Source: Paracoccaceae bacterium (GTDB lineage: Bacteria; Pseudomonadota; Alphaproteobacteria; Rhodobacterales; Rhodobacteraceae). Taken from it: a DNA stretch of 64,000 nucleotides. Each line of letters opens with the position of its first letter. The first letter of the stretch is position 1. A program made the translations under genes and the position numbers. Where the stretch lies: NCBI GenBank assembly GCA_027489375.1, contig JAIXZW010000012.1, forward strand, positions 372,001 through 436,000, in the 5' to 3' direction. Positions 1-8,721 of this stretch are shown one piece after another. The notes beneath the pieces are model-generated. The model saw only the letters and a list, made by a program, of their open reading frames with translations. It had not been told where the DNA came from and made no database searches.

Positions 1-515
1 CGAACTGCAAGGAACAGGGGGCCTATCGCGCCCCGAAATCGCCCGACCTGCTCGACGAATACTTCTGGTTCTGCAAGGACCATGTCCGCGAATACAACCT
101 GAAATGGAATTTCTTCAACGGCACGACCGACGAGGAATTCCAGAAATTCCTTGAAAAAGACCGGCTCTGGGGCCGCGAAACCCAACCCTTCGGCAAAAAG
201 GCCGACGAGGGGCGGGCGTGGCAGCGGCTTGGCGTCGATGACCCGATGGCGATTCTGGGCGAGAAGGCGACGATCAACCCGCCCAAGCCCACCTCGAACG
301 CCACGCGCAAACTGCCCGCGACCGAACGCAAGGCGATCGAGATTCTCGATGCCCGCGATACCTGGACGCGGACCGAGATCCGCAAGCAATACAAAAGCCT
401 GGTGAAGGATCTTCACCCTGACATGAACGGCGGCGACCGCAGCGACGAGGAACGGTTGCAAGAGGTCGTCTGGGCCTGGGACCAGATCAAGGACAGCCGC
501 TACTTCCGCGACTGA
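1..515 (+). CDS. J-domain (DnaJ-like) co-chaperone, 5' end outside window
   Basis: The reading frame is open from the window edge (first full codon at base 3), so the N terminus is missing; 170 residues are visible. The C-terminal ~60 residues form a J domain with the signature HPD (in KDLHPDMNGG) after a basic helix (RKQYKSLVK), which in this family stimulates the ATPase of a DnaK-type Hsp70. The part before it is aromatic and charged and matches no domain I recognise. From memory, related Rhodobacteraceae carry a similar J-domain gene next to cobS. Here two minus-strand genes lie between them. The stop overlaps the convergent membrane-protein gene by 16 bases. J domain is secure; the client is unknown. 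Confidence 0.85.
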   Translation, partial: NCKEQGAYRAPKSPDLLDEYFWFCKDHVREYNLKWNFFNGTTDEEFQKFLEKDRLWGRETQPFGKKADEGRAWQRLGVDDPMAILGEKATINPPKPTSNATRKLPATERKAIEILDARDTWTRTEIRKQYKSLVKDLHPDMNGGDRSDEERLQEVVWAWDQIKDSRYFRD

Positions 516-877
516 CGCAGCGCTTGCACCTGCGGGGCGGCGATGGCGATGCCAAGCGCGGCCAGCGCGAATCCGTTCTGTGGCAGCGCCATGACCAGCG
601 CCAAGCCCTGCCCCGTGTAAATCCCCACGGGCAGGGCCAGCGCCAGAAACACGGCCATTCCCGCCAGCGCGGCCCGCAGCCAGCCCCCGACCCCGCTCCG
701 CCCGAACCAGGGGGCTGCAAACCACCCCGAAAGCAGCGCAGGAGCAAGCACCCACAGGAACAGCGGCGAGGACAGGACCGACGCCTCGGTATCCGCGCCA
801 AGGTCGAGCCGCGCCAAGGCTCCGGCGACCAGCGCGCCAAGCAGCAGGGCAATGATGAGACGCTGTTTCCTGTCCAT
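500..877 (-). CDS. Small hypothetical integral membrane protein
   Basis: This encodes 125 residues with about four hydrophobic segments (near residues 7-22, 38-54, 66-86 and 92-115) and a basic start (MDRKQR), so an inner-membrane protein is likely. No family is recognised. The ATG was chosen because the open frame upstream of it overlaps the peroxidase gene and has no membrane character. It lies about 32 bases downstream of the di-haem peroxidase on the same strand and may be co-transcribed with it. Its 3' end overlaps the convergent J-domain gene. Function unknown. Confidence 0.6.
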   Translation of the reverse strand: MDRKQRLIIALLLGALVAGALARLDLGADTEASVLSSPLFLWVLAPALLSGWFAAPWFGRSGVGGWLRAALAGMAVFLALALPVGIYTGQGLALVMALPQNGFALAALGIAIAAPQVQALRQSRK

Positions 878-909
878 CCCCCGCAGATAGCGCGGGCGGC
901 GGGGCAAAT

Positions 910-2052
910 CTAGCGGTCGGTCAGGGTCTTGAGAAAGGCGACCAGCTCCGCCTCTTCGGCCTGCGAGAGTTTCAGGTTGCCAAGTTCGTCCTTGTTCACC
1001 CCCTCCGCCACCTCGGGCGCGGGCCAGCAGCCTTGGGCCAAGGCCTCGGCCTCGCTCGCCCAGTCGTCGGCGCAGGCGGGCAGGACATCGCGGGTGTTGT
1101 AGAAATGGACGACCCCTTCCAGCGTCCGGAACCAGCCGTTGTGCATATAGGCGCGGGGCTGTCCGGTCCAAAGGTTGCGCAAGGTCGGCACCTTGAACCG
1201 CCCCGTGTTGCCGTCCGCCAATGCGGCATAGACCGGATCGGCGGCAAGCGTCTCGGCAAGCCCCGTGTCGCGCCAGTCGCGGCCCGATCCATTGGCAGGG
1301 TTCGAATAATAGGGATTGTCGCGGTTCTTCGGCACGCCAAGGTTGTCATAGCTGAAATCGGTGAAAAGCGCACGCTCCCCCTTCGGCCCCCGCGACAGCA
1401 CATGACAGGCCGAACACTTCGCCTTGTCCTCGAAGAGTTTCAGCCCCGCCCGCTCTTGGCCCGTCAAATCGCCCGCATCGAAGCGCGAGGCAAAGGCGGC
1501 CACTTCGGCCGATCCCTCGAATCGGGCAAGCGACTGGCCGATCAGGGTCAGGACCTCCGCCTCCTGTCCCGTTGCGGGGCACAGCGCCGGATCGACCGCC
1601 GCGATCAACGACGCCTGTGACGCGCAGGCCCGCGCCGCCAGCGTGGCAGGGTCGGGCAAGGCCATCTCGTCGGGGTTCAGCAGCGGGGCCAGCGCCTGCT
1701 CCGCCGCCGGATCCCCCCCCGCCCGCCCCGTCGCGCGCCCGTCGGAGAACGCGCCGCCAAGGATGAGCGTTTCCCCCTCCTCGGTCACGTGATGCAGCAC
1801 GGGGGCCAGCGCGCCATAAGCAAGACTCGGCGGCTTGCGCGCCCCGAACCGCCCCGCAACCGCGCCTTGGGGAAAGGGCGACCCCGCCTCAAGCGGCGCG
1901 GTGAAGCCGTTCGCCGGATCATGGCACGAGGCGCAGGATTGCGCCCCCGTCACCGAAAGCGAGGCATCGAAGAACAGCGCACGGCCCAGATCGAGCATCG
2001 GGTCGGCATAGGCAGGCAGGGCAAAAAAGAGGAAGGGAAGCAGGGCGCGCAT
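910..2052 (-). CDS. Di-haem cytochrome c peroxidase / MauG-family protein
   Basis: A 380-residue exported protein with a short signal peptide ending around AYA at residue 16. It has two c-type haem motifs: CASCH at residues 40-44 and CSACH at 213-217. Two haem domains of this spacing are typical of the bacterial cytochrome c peroxidase/MauG superfamily, which acts in the periplasm and either reduces hydrogen peroxide with electrons from small cytochromes or carries out MauG-like oxidations. No mau genes are nearby, so peroxidase is the simpler reading. It is transcribed away from cobS. A TTGACA-like -35 hexamer lies about 55 bases upstream in an AT-rich stretch. The family is clear; the substrate is inferred. 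Confidence 0.87.
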   Translation of the reverse strand: MRALLPFLFFALPAYADPMLDLGRALFFDASLSVTGAQSCASCHDPANGFTAPLEAGSPFPQGAVAGRFGARKPPSLAYGALAPVLHHVTEEGETLILGGAFSDGRATGRAGGDPAAEQALAPLLNPDEMALPDPATLAARACASQASLIAAVDPALCPATGQEAEVLTLIGQSLARFEGSAEVAAFASRFDAGDLTGQERAGLKLFEDKAKCSACHVLSRGPKGERALFTDFSYDNLGVPKNRDNPYYSNPANGSGRDWRDTGLAETLAADPVYAALADGNTGRFKVPTLRNLWTGQPRAYMHNGWFRTLEGVVHFYNTRDVLPACADDWASEAEALAQGCWPAPEVAEGVNKDELGNLKLSQAEEAELVAFLKTLTDR

Positions 2053-2104
2053 TTCTTGACCTTTTCAGTAAGATTTCGATCCGCCTACAATTACATATTA
2101 TTTT

Positions 2105-2110
2105 TGTCAA
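2105..2110 (-). promoter_or_regulatory. Candidate -35 element of the peroxidase gene
   Basis: Read on the minus strand this is a perfect TTGACA, followed by an AT-rich spacer. The 17-base-spaced -10 position reads TAGGCG, which is weak. It lies 53-58 bases upstream of the peroxidase ATG, the only gene it could serve in that direction. Confidence 0.4.
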
Positions 2111-2133
2111 CAATACCCGCATCCCCTCGCGCC

Positions 2134-2181
2134 ATGTCGCTTGCGACGCAATGCCTGATGTCGCTTGCGACGCAATGCCTG
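2134..2181. repeat. Two perfect tandem copies of a 24-bp unit, each with an 11-bp palindrome
   Basis: Two adjacent identical 24-bp units lie in the intergenic region between the divergent peroxidase and cobS genes. Each contains the inverted repeat TTGCG-A-CGCAA, centred at 2146 and 2170. A duplicated palindrome in a divergent promoter region looks like a paired operator, but I do not recognise the regulator. The spacing places the two sites on roughly the same face of the helix. Confidence 0.6.
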
Positions 2182-2256
2182 CCGCCCTTCCCCTTGCAGC
2201 CCCCCGCTTTATGTTCCACACATCTTCCAACGGCCCCTCCGGGGCGATGCGAATTT

Positions 2257-3243
2257 ATGGCGGTCGGAATGCTGGATACTGTGATGAAACCCACCGAAGA
2301 AATCTCGGTCCGCGATGTTTTCGGCATCGACACCGACATGAAGGTGAAGGGCTTTGCCGACCGCACCGACCGCGTGCCCGAGATCGACCCGACCTACAAG
2401 TTCGACCCCGACACGACCTTGGCCATCCTCGCGGGCTTTGCCTACAACCGCCGCGTGATGATCCAGGGCTATCACGGCACGGGCAAATCGACCCATATCG
2501 AACAGGTCGCGGCGCGGCTGAACTGGCCCTGCGTGCGCGTCAACCTCGACAGCCACATCTCCCGCATCGACCTGATCGGCAAGGACGCGATCAAGTTGCG
2601 CGAGGGCAAGCAGGTCACGGAATTCCACGAAGGCATCCTGCCTTGGGCGCTGCGCAACCCCGTCGCCATCGTCTTCGACGAATACGATGCGGGCCGCGCG
2701 GATGTGATGTTCGTGATCCAGCGCGTGCTTGAACATGACGGCAAGCTCACGCTTCTCGACCAGAACGAGATCATCACCCCCCACCCGTCCTTCCGCCTGT
2801 TCGCCACGGCGAACACGGTGGGTCTGGGCGATACCACGGGCCTTTACCACGGCACGCAGCAGATCAACCAGGCACAGATGGACCGCTGGTCGCTTGTCGC
2901 CACGCTGAATTACCTGTCGCACGATGCCGAAGCCGCGATCGTTCTGGCCAAGAACGCGCACTACAACACCGAAAAGGGCCGCAAGGTCATCAGCCAGATG
3001 GTGACTGTCGCCGACCTCACGCGCACGGCCTTCATGAACGGCGACCTGTCGACCGTCATGTCGCCCCGCACCGTGCTGAACTGGGCGCAGAACGCCGAGA
3101 TTTTCCGCAACGTGGGCTATGCCTTCCGCCTGTCCTTCCTGAACAAATGCGACGAGCTGGAGCGCCAGACGGTGGCCGAATTCTACCAGCGCTGCTTCGG
3201 CGAGGAACTGCCGGAGAGTGCGGCGAGCATGGCGATGAAATAA
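2257..3243 (+). CDS. cobS: Aerobic cobaltochelatase subunit CobS
   Basis: CobS is the AAA+ subunit that works with CobT and CobN to insert cobalt into hydrogenobyrinate a,c-diamide, the ATP-driven chelation step of aerobic cobalamin synthesis in the cytoplasm. The 328-residue product has a Walker A motif GYHGTGKST (residues 71-79), a Walker B region IVFDEYDAG (about 138-146) and the family N terminus ([18 protein letters not shown]). Length fits known CobS proteins. Start is uncertain: ATGs at 2257, 2269 and 2284 are all in frame; 2257 has the best purine stretch upstream (GGGGCG). The frame stays open far upstream through the tandem repeat, but that part is not CobS-like. cobT follows after one gene; cobN is not in the window. 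Confidence 0.95.
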   Translation: MAVGMLDTVMKPTEEISVRDVFGIDTDMKVKGFADRTDRVPEIDPTYKFDPDTTLAILAGFAYNRRVMIQGYHGTGKSTHIEQVAARLNWPCVRVNLDSHISRIDLIGKDAIKLREGKQVTEFHEGILPWALRNPVAIVFDEYDAGRADVMFVIQRVLEHDGKLTLLDQNEIITPHPSFRLFATANTVGLGDTTGLYHGTQQINQAQMDRWSLVATLNYLSHDAEAAIVLAKNAHYNTEKGRKVISQMVTVADLTRTAFMNGDLSTVMSPRTVLNWAQNAEIFRNVGYAFRLSFLNKCDELERQTVAEFYQRCFGEELPESAASMAMK

Positions 3244-3324
3244 GGCCTCCGCTACGGCGGGCGGCTTGGACGCGCGGGGGGAAACCCTCGCGCGTTTTGG
3301 TTTTGGGGTGCCAGAGGACCGCCG

Positions 3325-3349
3325 CGAAAAGGTCCAGTGGACCTTTTCG
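3325..3349. repeat. Perfect 25-bp palindrome after cobS
   Basis: CGAAAAGGTCCA and its exact reverse complement flank a single central G at 3337. The symmetry ends abruptly on both sides. It lies about 80 bases past the cobS stop. It could fold as a hairpin with A and T flanks of the stem (terminator-like in both directions) or be a REP-type repeat unit. No second copy was found in the window. Confidence 0.7.
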
Positions 3350-3479
3350 ACGGTCCGATTGCCCGAAGGCGCAAGCCGCAGGGCAAGGGGTGATCCGCAA
3401 GAGCGGCGGTCGGGGGGCATGGGCCGCGCCCGACCGGGTGGGCGCGGAATCGCGCCCGCCAAGGGGCGGGCGGGCGCGG

Positions 3480-3500
3480 CCCGTGCCTTTGGGGCACGGG
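3480..3500. repeat. G/C-rich hairpin, 8-bp arms
   Basis: CCCGTGCC and GGCACGGG flank a five-base loop (TTTGG). It is one of several strong stems in the region after cobS. There is no T tract, so a classic intrinsic terminator is not evident. Confidence 0.5.
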
Positions 3501-3610
3501 CGGGACAGCGGATAGCGAAGCGCGTGGCGCGGCGATGGCCGCACCACACCCCCACAAAGTTTCCAAACTGCCCGATTGATCGGCGCTTGTCCCTGTGTCA
3601 CGCTCAAGAC

Positions 3611-3991
3611 ATGAGCGGTTTGAGAACGATCCTTGCGCCCCTCTCGCTGTGGCTCATGTCACAGATCGCGCCCGCTTTTGCCCAATCCACCCCCGACCCC
3701 GAATGGTTCGCCATCTGCACCGGCCGCCTTTCCGCGCTGATGGAGATGCAGTTCCTCACCGATGGCCCCGCGTCCGAAGCGACAAGGGACCAGCGCGACG
3801 CGATGGCCGGCCTGCTCGACGCGGTCGCCGAACCGGAACAGGCGCGGCACCTGATGGCCCTGCGGGTCGAGGCGAAATGGGCCTATCGCGCCCTGCTGGA
3901 ACAGGCGGCTTTCGGGCCGGACCCCGACCACAAGGCGCAGCGGCAAGCCAAAGGGCTGGCGGCGGGCTGCACCGACCTCATTCTCGGCTAG
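3611..3991 (+). CDS. Secreted hypothetical protein
   Basis: A 126-residue protein with a clear signal peptide: Met, Arg, a hydrophobic stretch and an Ala-x-Ala site near residue 24 (PAFA). The mature part is helical-looking and has two cysteines (in [10 protein letters not shown] and [10 protein letters not shown]) that could form a disulfide bond in the periplasm. No named family is recognised. It lies between cobS and cobT on the same strand, 44 bases before cobT. The chosen ATG is the one that exposes the signal peptide; the open frame upstream runs through the repeat-rich region. A link to cobalt chelation is not shown by the sequence. Confidence 0.72.
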   Translation: MSGLRTILAPLSLWLMSQIAPAFAQSTPDPEWFAICTGRLSALMEMQFLTDGPASEATRDQRDAMAGLLDAVAEPEQARHLMALRVEAKWAYRALLEQAAFGPDPDHKAQRQAKGLAAGCTDLILG

Positions 3992-4034
3992 GCTGCCCCT
4001 TGCCCCCGCCCTTGCGCGGTGCAAATGTGGCCCC

Positions 4035-5912
4035 ATGAAGCCGCAAGACAACAACCCCGCCGATCCCTTCAAGAAAGCCTTGGCCGAGGCGACCAAAACG
4101 CTTGCCGACGATCCCGAGATGACCGTCAGCTATTCGGTCGACCCACCGGGGATGAACAAGGAAGGCGTGCGCCTGCCGCAGGTCAGCCGCCGCATGACGC
4201 GGGACGAGGTGATGCTCGCCCGTGGCACGGCGGACGCCTATGCCATGCGGCGCAAGTATCACGACGACGCGACATCCAACCGCTACGCCCCCACCGGCAA
4301 CCTCGCCCGCGAGATCTACGAGGCGATGGAGACGGCCCGCTGCGAGGCCGTGGGCGCACGCGCCATGCCCGGCACGGCGGTCAACATCGACGCCAAGATC
4401 GCGCATGAGGCGGATCGCAAGGGCTATTCCCACATCACCAGCGCACAGGACGCGCCGCTTCCCGTGGCGGCGGGCTACCTCGTGCGGCAACTGGCGACGG
4501 GGCGGGATTTGCCCAAGGGGGCGTCCAACGTCCTAGACCTCTGGCGCGGGTTCATCGAGGAACAGGCGGGCGGCACGCTCGAAGCCGTGGGCGATGTGCT
4601 GGCCGATCAGGCCGCCTTCGCGCGTCTGGCGCGCAAGGTGATTTCCGACCTCGGCTATGGCGACCAGTTGGGCGACGACCCCGATCAGGACGACCCCGAC
4701 GATCAGGAGGGCGAGGCCGAAGAGGACCAGAACAGCCCCGAGTCGGCGGGCGAGGAAGAGCAGGAACAGGACGAGTCCGAAGCGGCCCCCGAACGCTCTC
4801 AGGAGGAGCAGCAGGACCAGTCGCAGGCGCAGGTCACGATGGAAGACAGCGCCGACATGGAACAGGGCGACGAGGCGGAACTGCCCGAGGGGGAAGCCCC
4901 GCTGGAACCGCCCCCCCCCGCCCCCTATTCCGACGCCGACCCGAATTACACCGTCTACACGCAGGACTTCGACGAGGAAATCCGCGCCGAGGAACTGGCC
5001 GAACCCGCCGAACTGGAACGGCTGCGCGCCTATCTCGACCAGCAGCTCGAACCGCTGAAGGGCGCGGTCAGCCGCCTTGCCAACAAGCTGCAACGCAGAC
5101 TTCAGGCGCAGCAGAACCGGTCGTGGCTCTTCGACCTCGAGGAAGGCACGCTCGACGCGGGCCGTCTGGCGCGGGTCGTGGCGAATCCGACGACGCCCCT
5201 GTCCTTCAAGCAGGAAAAGGACACCGAATTCCGCGACACCTGCGTGACGCTCTTGCTGGACAATTCGGGATCGATGCGGGGACGCCCCATCAGCATCGCC
5301 GCGATCTGCGCCGATGTTCTGGCCCGCACGCTGGAGCGCTGCTCGGTCAAGGTCGAGATCCTCGGCTTCACCACCCGCGCGTGGAAGGGCGGGCAAAGCC
5401 GCGAACGCTGGCTGGCACAGGGCCGCCCGCAGGGGCCGGGGCGTCTGAACGACCTGCGCCACATCATCTACAAATCCGCAGACGCCCCGTGGCGGCGCGC
5501 GCGGCCCAATCTGGGGCTGATGATGAAGGAAGGGCTGCTCAAGGAAAACATCGACGGCGAGGCGCTGGAATGGGCGCAGCGCCGGCTGGTGCACCGCCCC
5601 GAGGCGCGCAAGATCCTGATGGTCATCTCGGACGGTGCGCCGGTCGATGATTCCACCCTGTCGGTCAATGCCGCCAACTTCCTCGAAAAGCACCTGCGCG
5701 ACGTGATCGCGATGGTGGAGCGGCGGCGGCAGGTGGAACTGATCGCCATCGGCATTGGCCATGACGTGACGCGCTATTACCAGCGCGCCGTCACGATCAC
5801 CGATGTGGAACAGCTTGCGGGCGCAATGACCGAACAACTGGCAAGCCTGTTCGAGAGCGACCCGAGAAAGCGCGCCAAGGGGGCCGGTGCACCCATGCGG
5901 CGGGCGGGGTAA
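4035..5912 (+). CDS. cobT: Aerobic cobaltochelatase subunit CobT
   Basis: CobT pairs with CobS to form the chaperone-like complex that drives cobalt insertion by CobN. The 625-residue product has the CobT N-terminal domain (to about 205), a strongly acidic Glu/Asp/Gln linker (about 208-300, in many runs of DEE and QEE), and a C-terminal von Willebrand A domain. The metal-binding MIDAS motif is D-x-S-x-S at Asp409-Ser413 ([11 protein letters not shown]). The acidic linker is normal for the family. It is followed by a copy of the dispersed hairpin/ATATTT element. Same strand as cobS, so co-expression is likely. Confidence 0.96.
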   Translation: MKPQDNNPADPFKKALAEATKTLADDPEMTVSYSVDPPGMNKEGVRLPQVSRRMTRDEVMLARGTADAYAMRRKYHDDATSNRYAPTGNLAREIYEAMETARCEAVGARAMPGTAVNIDAKIAHEADRKGYSHITSAQDAPLPVAAGYLVRQLATGRDLPKGASNVLDLWRGFIEEQAGGTLEAVGDVLADQAAFARLARKVISDLGYGDQLGDDPDQDDPDDQEGEAEEDQNSPESAGEEEQEQDESEAAPERSQEEQQDQSQAQVTMEDSADMEQGDEAELPEGEAPLEPPPPAPYSDADPNYTVYTQDFDEEIRAEELAEPAELERLRAYLDQQLEPLKGAVSRLANKLQRRLQAQQNRSWLFDLEEGTLDAGRLARVVANPTTPLSFKQEKDTEFRDTCVTLLLDNSGSMRGRPISIAAICADVLARTLERCSVKVEILGFTTRAWKGGQSRERWLAQGRPQGPGRLNDLRHIIYKSADAPWRRARPNLGLMMKEGLLKENIDGEALEWAQRRLVHRPEARKILMVISDGAPVDDSTLSVNAANFLEKHLRDVIAMVERRRQVELIAIGIGHDVTRYYQRAVTITDVEQLAGAMTEQLASLFESDPRKRAKGAGAPMRRAG

Positions 5913-5983
5913 GGGGGGCTGTCTGCCCCCCTCGCCGCCTTCCGGCGGCTCACCCCCCGAGGATATTTGTCGAACAGATGAAG
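5912..5983 (+). repeat. Dispersed intergenic element, copy A
   Basis: In order: hairpin AGGGGGGC/GCCCCCCT, a second hairpin GCCGCC/GGCGGC with TTCC loop, then CACCCCCCGAGGATATTTG and CAGATGAAGG. It begins at the last bases of cobT and ends seven bases before the next ATG, whose Shine-Dalgarno-like AAGG is the end of the element. Six related copies lie at 10452, 15912, 21182, 45706, 51630 and 58321. Confidence 0.75.
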
Positions 5984-5990
5984 GTGGGCC

Positions 5991-7787
5991 ATGTTCCAGA
6001 CATTCGAGACGACCTCTGATCCGTCCAAGGGTCCGGCGCGGCTTGCGGCGCTGCGGGCGGCTTTGGGGGCCGAAGGGCTGGCGGGCTTTCTGGTGCCACG
6101 GGCCGATGCGCATCAGGGCGAATATGTCGCCGCACGGGACGAGCGTCTGTCGTGGCTCACGGGGTTCACGGGTTCGGCCGGTTTTGCCGTGGTGCTGCCC
6201 GATGTGGCGGGGGTCTTCATCGACGGGCGCTACCGCGTGCAGGTCAAGCATCAGGTGGACCTGTCGGCCTTTACCCCCGTGCCCTGGCCCGAAGTGAAGG
6301 CGGGCGACTGGATCCGCGAGCATCTTTCCGCAGGCGTGGTGGCTTTCGATCCGTGGCTGCACACGGCGGACGAGGTGGAGCGGCTTGAAGCGGCGTTGCA
6401 GGATCGCGGCGTAACCCTTCGCGCCACAAAGAATTTCGTCGATGCGGTCTGGCCCGACCAACCCGCGCCGCCGCGTGGTCTGGCCTTTCCGCACGGGATC
6501 GAATTCGCGGGCGAAAGCAGCATCGACAAGCGCGCAAGGCTGGCCGAGGGGTTGCGGGCGGCGGGGCAGGACCATGCCGTCATCACCCTGCCCGATTCCC
6601 TGTGCTGGCTGCTGAACCTGCGCGGGGCCGATGTGCCGCGCAACCCGATCCTGCACGGCTTTGCCATCCTTGCCGCCGATGGCGGGGTGCGGCTGTTCAC
6701 CGATCCGGCGAAGATCACGCCCGAAGCCGCAGCAGCCTTGGATGCGGGCGTCAAGGTCGAACCGCCCGAAGCCTTTGCCGCCGCCCTGTCGGGGCTGTCG
6801 GGCGTGGTGCGGGTGGACAAGGGGACCGCGCCGCTGGCCGTGTCGCAGGCGGTGACGGGGGCGCGGGTCGTGTGGGGCGACGATCCCTGCCGCTGGCCGA
6901 AGGCGCGCAAGAACCCCGCCGAAATCGCCGGCATGCGCGAGGCGCATCTGCGCGACGGGGCGGCGGTGGTCGAATTCCTGACATGGCTCGACGCCGAGGC
7001 ACCCAAGGGAGGGCTGACCGAGATCGACGTCGTGACCGCGCTCGAAGGCTATCGCCGCGCCACCAACGCGCTGCATGACATCAGCTTCGACACGATCTGC
7101 GGCGCGGGTCCGAATGGCGCGATCATGCATTACCGCGTGACGCATGACACCAACCGCCCCGTGCGGCGCGACGAATTGCTGCTGGTCGACAGCGGCGCGC
7201 AGTTCAAGGACGGCACGACCGACATCACCCGCACCGTGGCCGTGGGCGACCCCGGACCCGAGGCGCGGGAGTGTTACACCCGCGTGCTGCAAGGCATGAT
7301 CGCCATCTCCCGCGCGCGCTGGCCCAAGGGGCTGGCGGGGCGCGATCTGGACGGCTTTGCCCGCTACAACCTGTGGCTGGCGGGGCAGGATTTCGACCAC
7401 GGCACGGGGCATGGCGTGGGGGCCTTCCTGTCGGTGCATGAGGGGCCGCAGCGCCTGAGCCGGATTTCCGAAGTGCCGCTGGAACCGGGGATGATCCTGT
7501 CCAACGAACCGGGCTATTACCGCGAAGGGGCCTTCGGCATCCGGCTGGAAAACCTGATCGTGGTGCAGCATGCCCCCACCCTGCAAGGCGGCGATACGCG
7601 CGAGCAATACAGCTTCGAAACCCTCACCTTCGTGCCGCTCGACCGCCGCCTGATCCTTGCCGGACGCCTGTCCCCCGGAGAACGCGACTGGCTGGACGCC
7701 TATCACGCCGAGGTTCTGGAAAAGCTTTCCCCCCGCGTCAGCGCGGCGGCGCTCGACTGGCTGAAGGCCGCTTGCGCCCCGATCTGA
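5991..7787 (+). CDS. pepP: M24 family aminopeptidase P (Xaa-Pro aminopeptidase)
   Basis: Cytoplasmic metallopeptidase that removes an N-terminal residue preceding proline. The 598-residue length is that of the three-domain form (two creatinase-like N domains and a C-terminal pita-bread domain). Metal-ligand regions are visible in order: VDSGAQFKDGTTDITRT (two Asp, from about residue 400), HGTGHGVGAFLSVHEGP (His, about 470-480), LSNEPGYY (Glu, about 505) and GIRLENL (Glu, about 520). A ribosome site (AAGGTGG) precedes the ATG and is part of the dispersed element. Symbol is by family; bacterial names vary. Confidence 0.92.
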   Translation: MFQTFETTSDPSKGPARLAALRAALGAEGLAGFLVPRADAHQGEYVAARDERLSWLTGFTGSAGFAVVLPDVAGVFIDGRYRVQVKHQVDLSAFTPVPWPEVKAGDWIREHLSAGVVAFDPWLHTADEVERLEAALQDRGVTLRATKNFVDAVWPDQPAPPRGLAFPHGIEFAGESSIDKRARLAEGLRAAGQDHAVITLPDSLCWLLNLRGADVPRNPILHGFAILAADGGVRLFTDPAKITPEAAAALDAGVKVEPPEAFAAALSGLSGVVRVDKGTAPLAVSQAVTGARVVWGDDPCRWPKARKNPAEIAGMREAHLRDGAAVVEFLTWLDAEAPKGGLTEIDVVTALEGYRRATNALHDISFDTICGAGPNGAIMHYRVTHDTNRPVRRDELLLVDSGAQFKDGTTDITRTVAVGDPGPEARECYTRVLQGMIAISRARWPKGLAGRDLDGFARYNLWLAGQDFDHGTGHGVGAFLSVHEGPQRLSRISEVPLEPGMILSNEPGYYREGAFGIRLENLIVVQHAPTLQGGDTREQYSFETLTFVPLDRRLILAGRLSPGERDWLDAYHAEVLEKLSPRVSAAALDWLKAACAPI

Positions 7788-7849
7788 GGGCTTGATTCGG
7801 AATGGTTAAATCCTCAGATTGAAAGCTTGGGCTTTTTCGGGGGGATGCG

Positions 7850-8185
7850 ATGGTCGAAATCACGATCCGGCAGGCGCCGGGCCGCTACACGATCCGCGCC
7901 AAGGGGGCGATCATCGGCGAAACCGCGCGTGCGGTGGAACTGGTCGAAGGCGCACGCCCGCCCGTGATCTATATCCCGCGCGAGGATGTGGCGATGGCCT
8001 TCCTCGACCGCAGCGACCGCGTGACCACCTGCCCCCACAAGGGCGAGGCGAGCTATTATTCCGTCGTCACCCCCGAAGGGCGCATCGAAAACGCGGTCTG
8101 GTCCTATGAACAGCCCAAAGCGGGGGCAAAGGGGATTGCCGGATACCTTGCCTTTTACCCCGAAGTCACGGTGCAAAAGGTCTAG
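7850..8185 (+). CDS. DUF427 domain protein
   Basis: A 111-residue single-domain protein that fits the DUF427 fold: the conserved segment YIPREDVAMAFLDRS is followed by TTCPHKGEASYYSV and the closing AFYPEVTV. Biochemical role is not established for the family. The ATG has a purine-rich GGGGGGATGCG upstream. It stands alone between pepP and the convergent sufE, whose 3' end overlaps it by four bases. Confidence 0.88.
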   Translation: MVEITIRQAPGRYTIRAKGAIIGETARAVELVEGARPPVIYIPREDVAMAFLDRSDRVTTCPHKGEASYYSVVTPEGRIENAVWSYEQPKAGAKGIAGYLAFYPEVTVQKV

Positions 8186-8592
8186 ACCGCCTCGCCCGCG
8201 ACCTTGCGGATGCGCTCCACCATCGCCCGCAACCCGTTGGAGCGTTGCGACGAGAGGTGATCGGTCAGCCCCAGACGTGCCAGCTCGGCGGATGCGTCGA
8301 CGCGCAGCACCTCGGCCACGGGAAGGCCCGCGTAAAGCGTGTGCAGCACGGCGATCAGCCCCTTGACGATCATCGCGTCGCTGTCGCCCTGAAAATCGAA
8401 GCGGCCGTTTTCGATGGTGGGCTGGATCCAGACCTGACTGGCACAGCCATTCACCTTGGTCGCGGGAACCTTCAGCGCCTCTTCCATCGGGGGGAAGGCC
8501 TTGCCAAGTTCGATGACATGGCGGTAGCGGTCTTCCCAGTCATCAAGGAATTCGAAGGTTTCGGCAAGGTCCCTGAAGGCTTCGGTCGCCAT
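8182..8592 (-). CDS. sufE: Cysteine desulfuration protein SufE
   Basis: SufE takes the persulfide sulfur from the cysteine desulfurase SufS and passes it to the SufBCD scaffold for Fe-S cluster assembly. The 136-residue product shows the family N terminus (FEFLDDWEDRYRHVIELGK) and the loop VNGCASQVWI, whose Cys is the sulfur acceptor. The start chosen is the ATG giving MATEAF; an upstream frame extends it by 28 basic residues without SufE likeness. No other suf gene is nearby. It is divergent from the lipoprotein gene. Confidence 0.95.
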   Translation of the reverse strand: MATEAFRDLAETFEFLDDWEDRYRHVIELGKAFPPMEEALKVPATKVNGCASQVWIQPTIENGRFDFQGDSDAMIVKGLIAVLHTLYAGLPVAEVLRVDASAELARLGLTDHLSSQRSNGLRAMVERIRKVAGEAV

Positions 8593-8721
8593 GTGCTTTC
8601 CCCGGTACTGTCGCCCCCTAGGTAGCCCTGCCCCGCCCGAAGGTCCAGTCCGGCAACGGTGTTGGGTGCTTTTCAAAGCGGCTGCAATGGTCTACCCAAG
8701 GGCTAGGAACGGGGGACCACG

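Larger units (their letters stand above)
3244..3610. other. Intergenic region rich in inverted repeats, no gene seen
   Basis: The 367 bases between cobS and the next start hold no convincing gene: the open frames lack a ribosome site and family likeness. Instead there is a 25-bp palindrome and several long G/C-rich stems. Besides the two hairpins listed separately, arms reading GCGCCC/GGGCGC near 3428-3444 and CGCGCCCGCC/GGCGGGCGCG near 3451-3478 could pair. The region could be a REP-like cassette, a structured RNA, or a terminator area for cobS. Confidence 0.6.

Noticed and set aside
1789..2256. N-terminal extension of cobS by 156 codons
   Set aside because: It overlaps the divergent peroxidase gene and the tandem repeat, and known CobS proteins begin near the ATGs at 2257-2284.
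4533..7706. A 1057-codon open frame on the minus strand across cobT and pepP
   Set aside because: It lies antisense to two clear genes, is rich in Arg, Gly, Pro and His, has no domain and reflects the G/C-rich third positions of the real genes.
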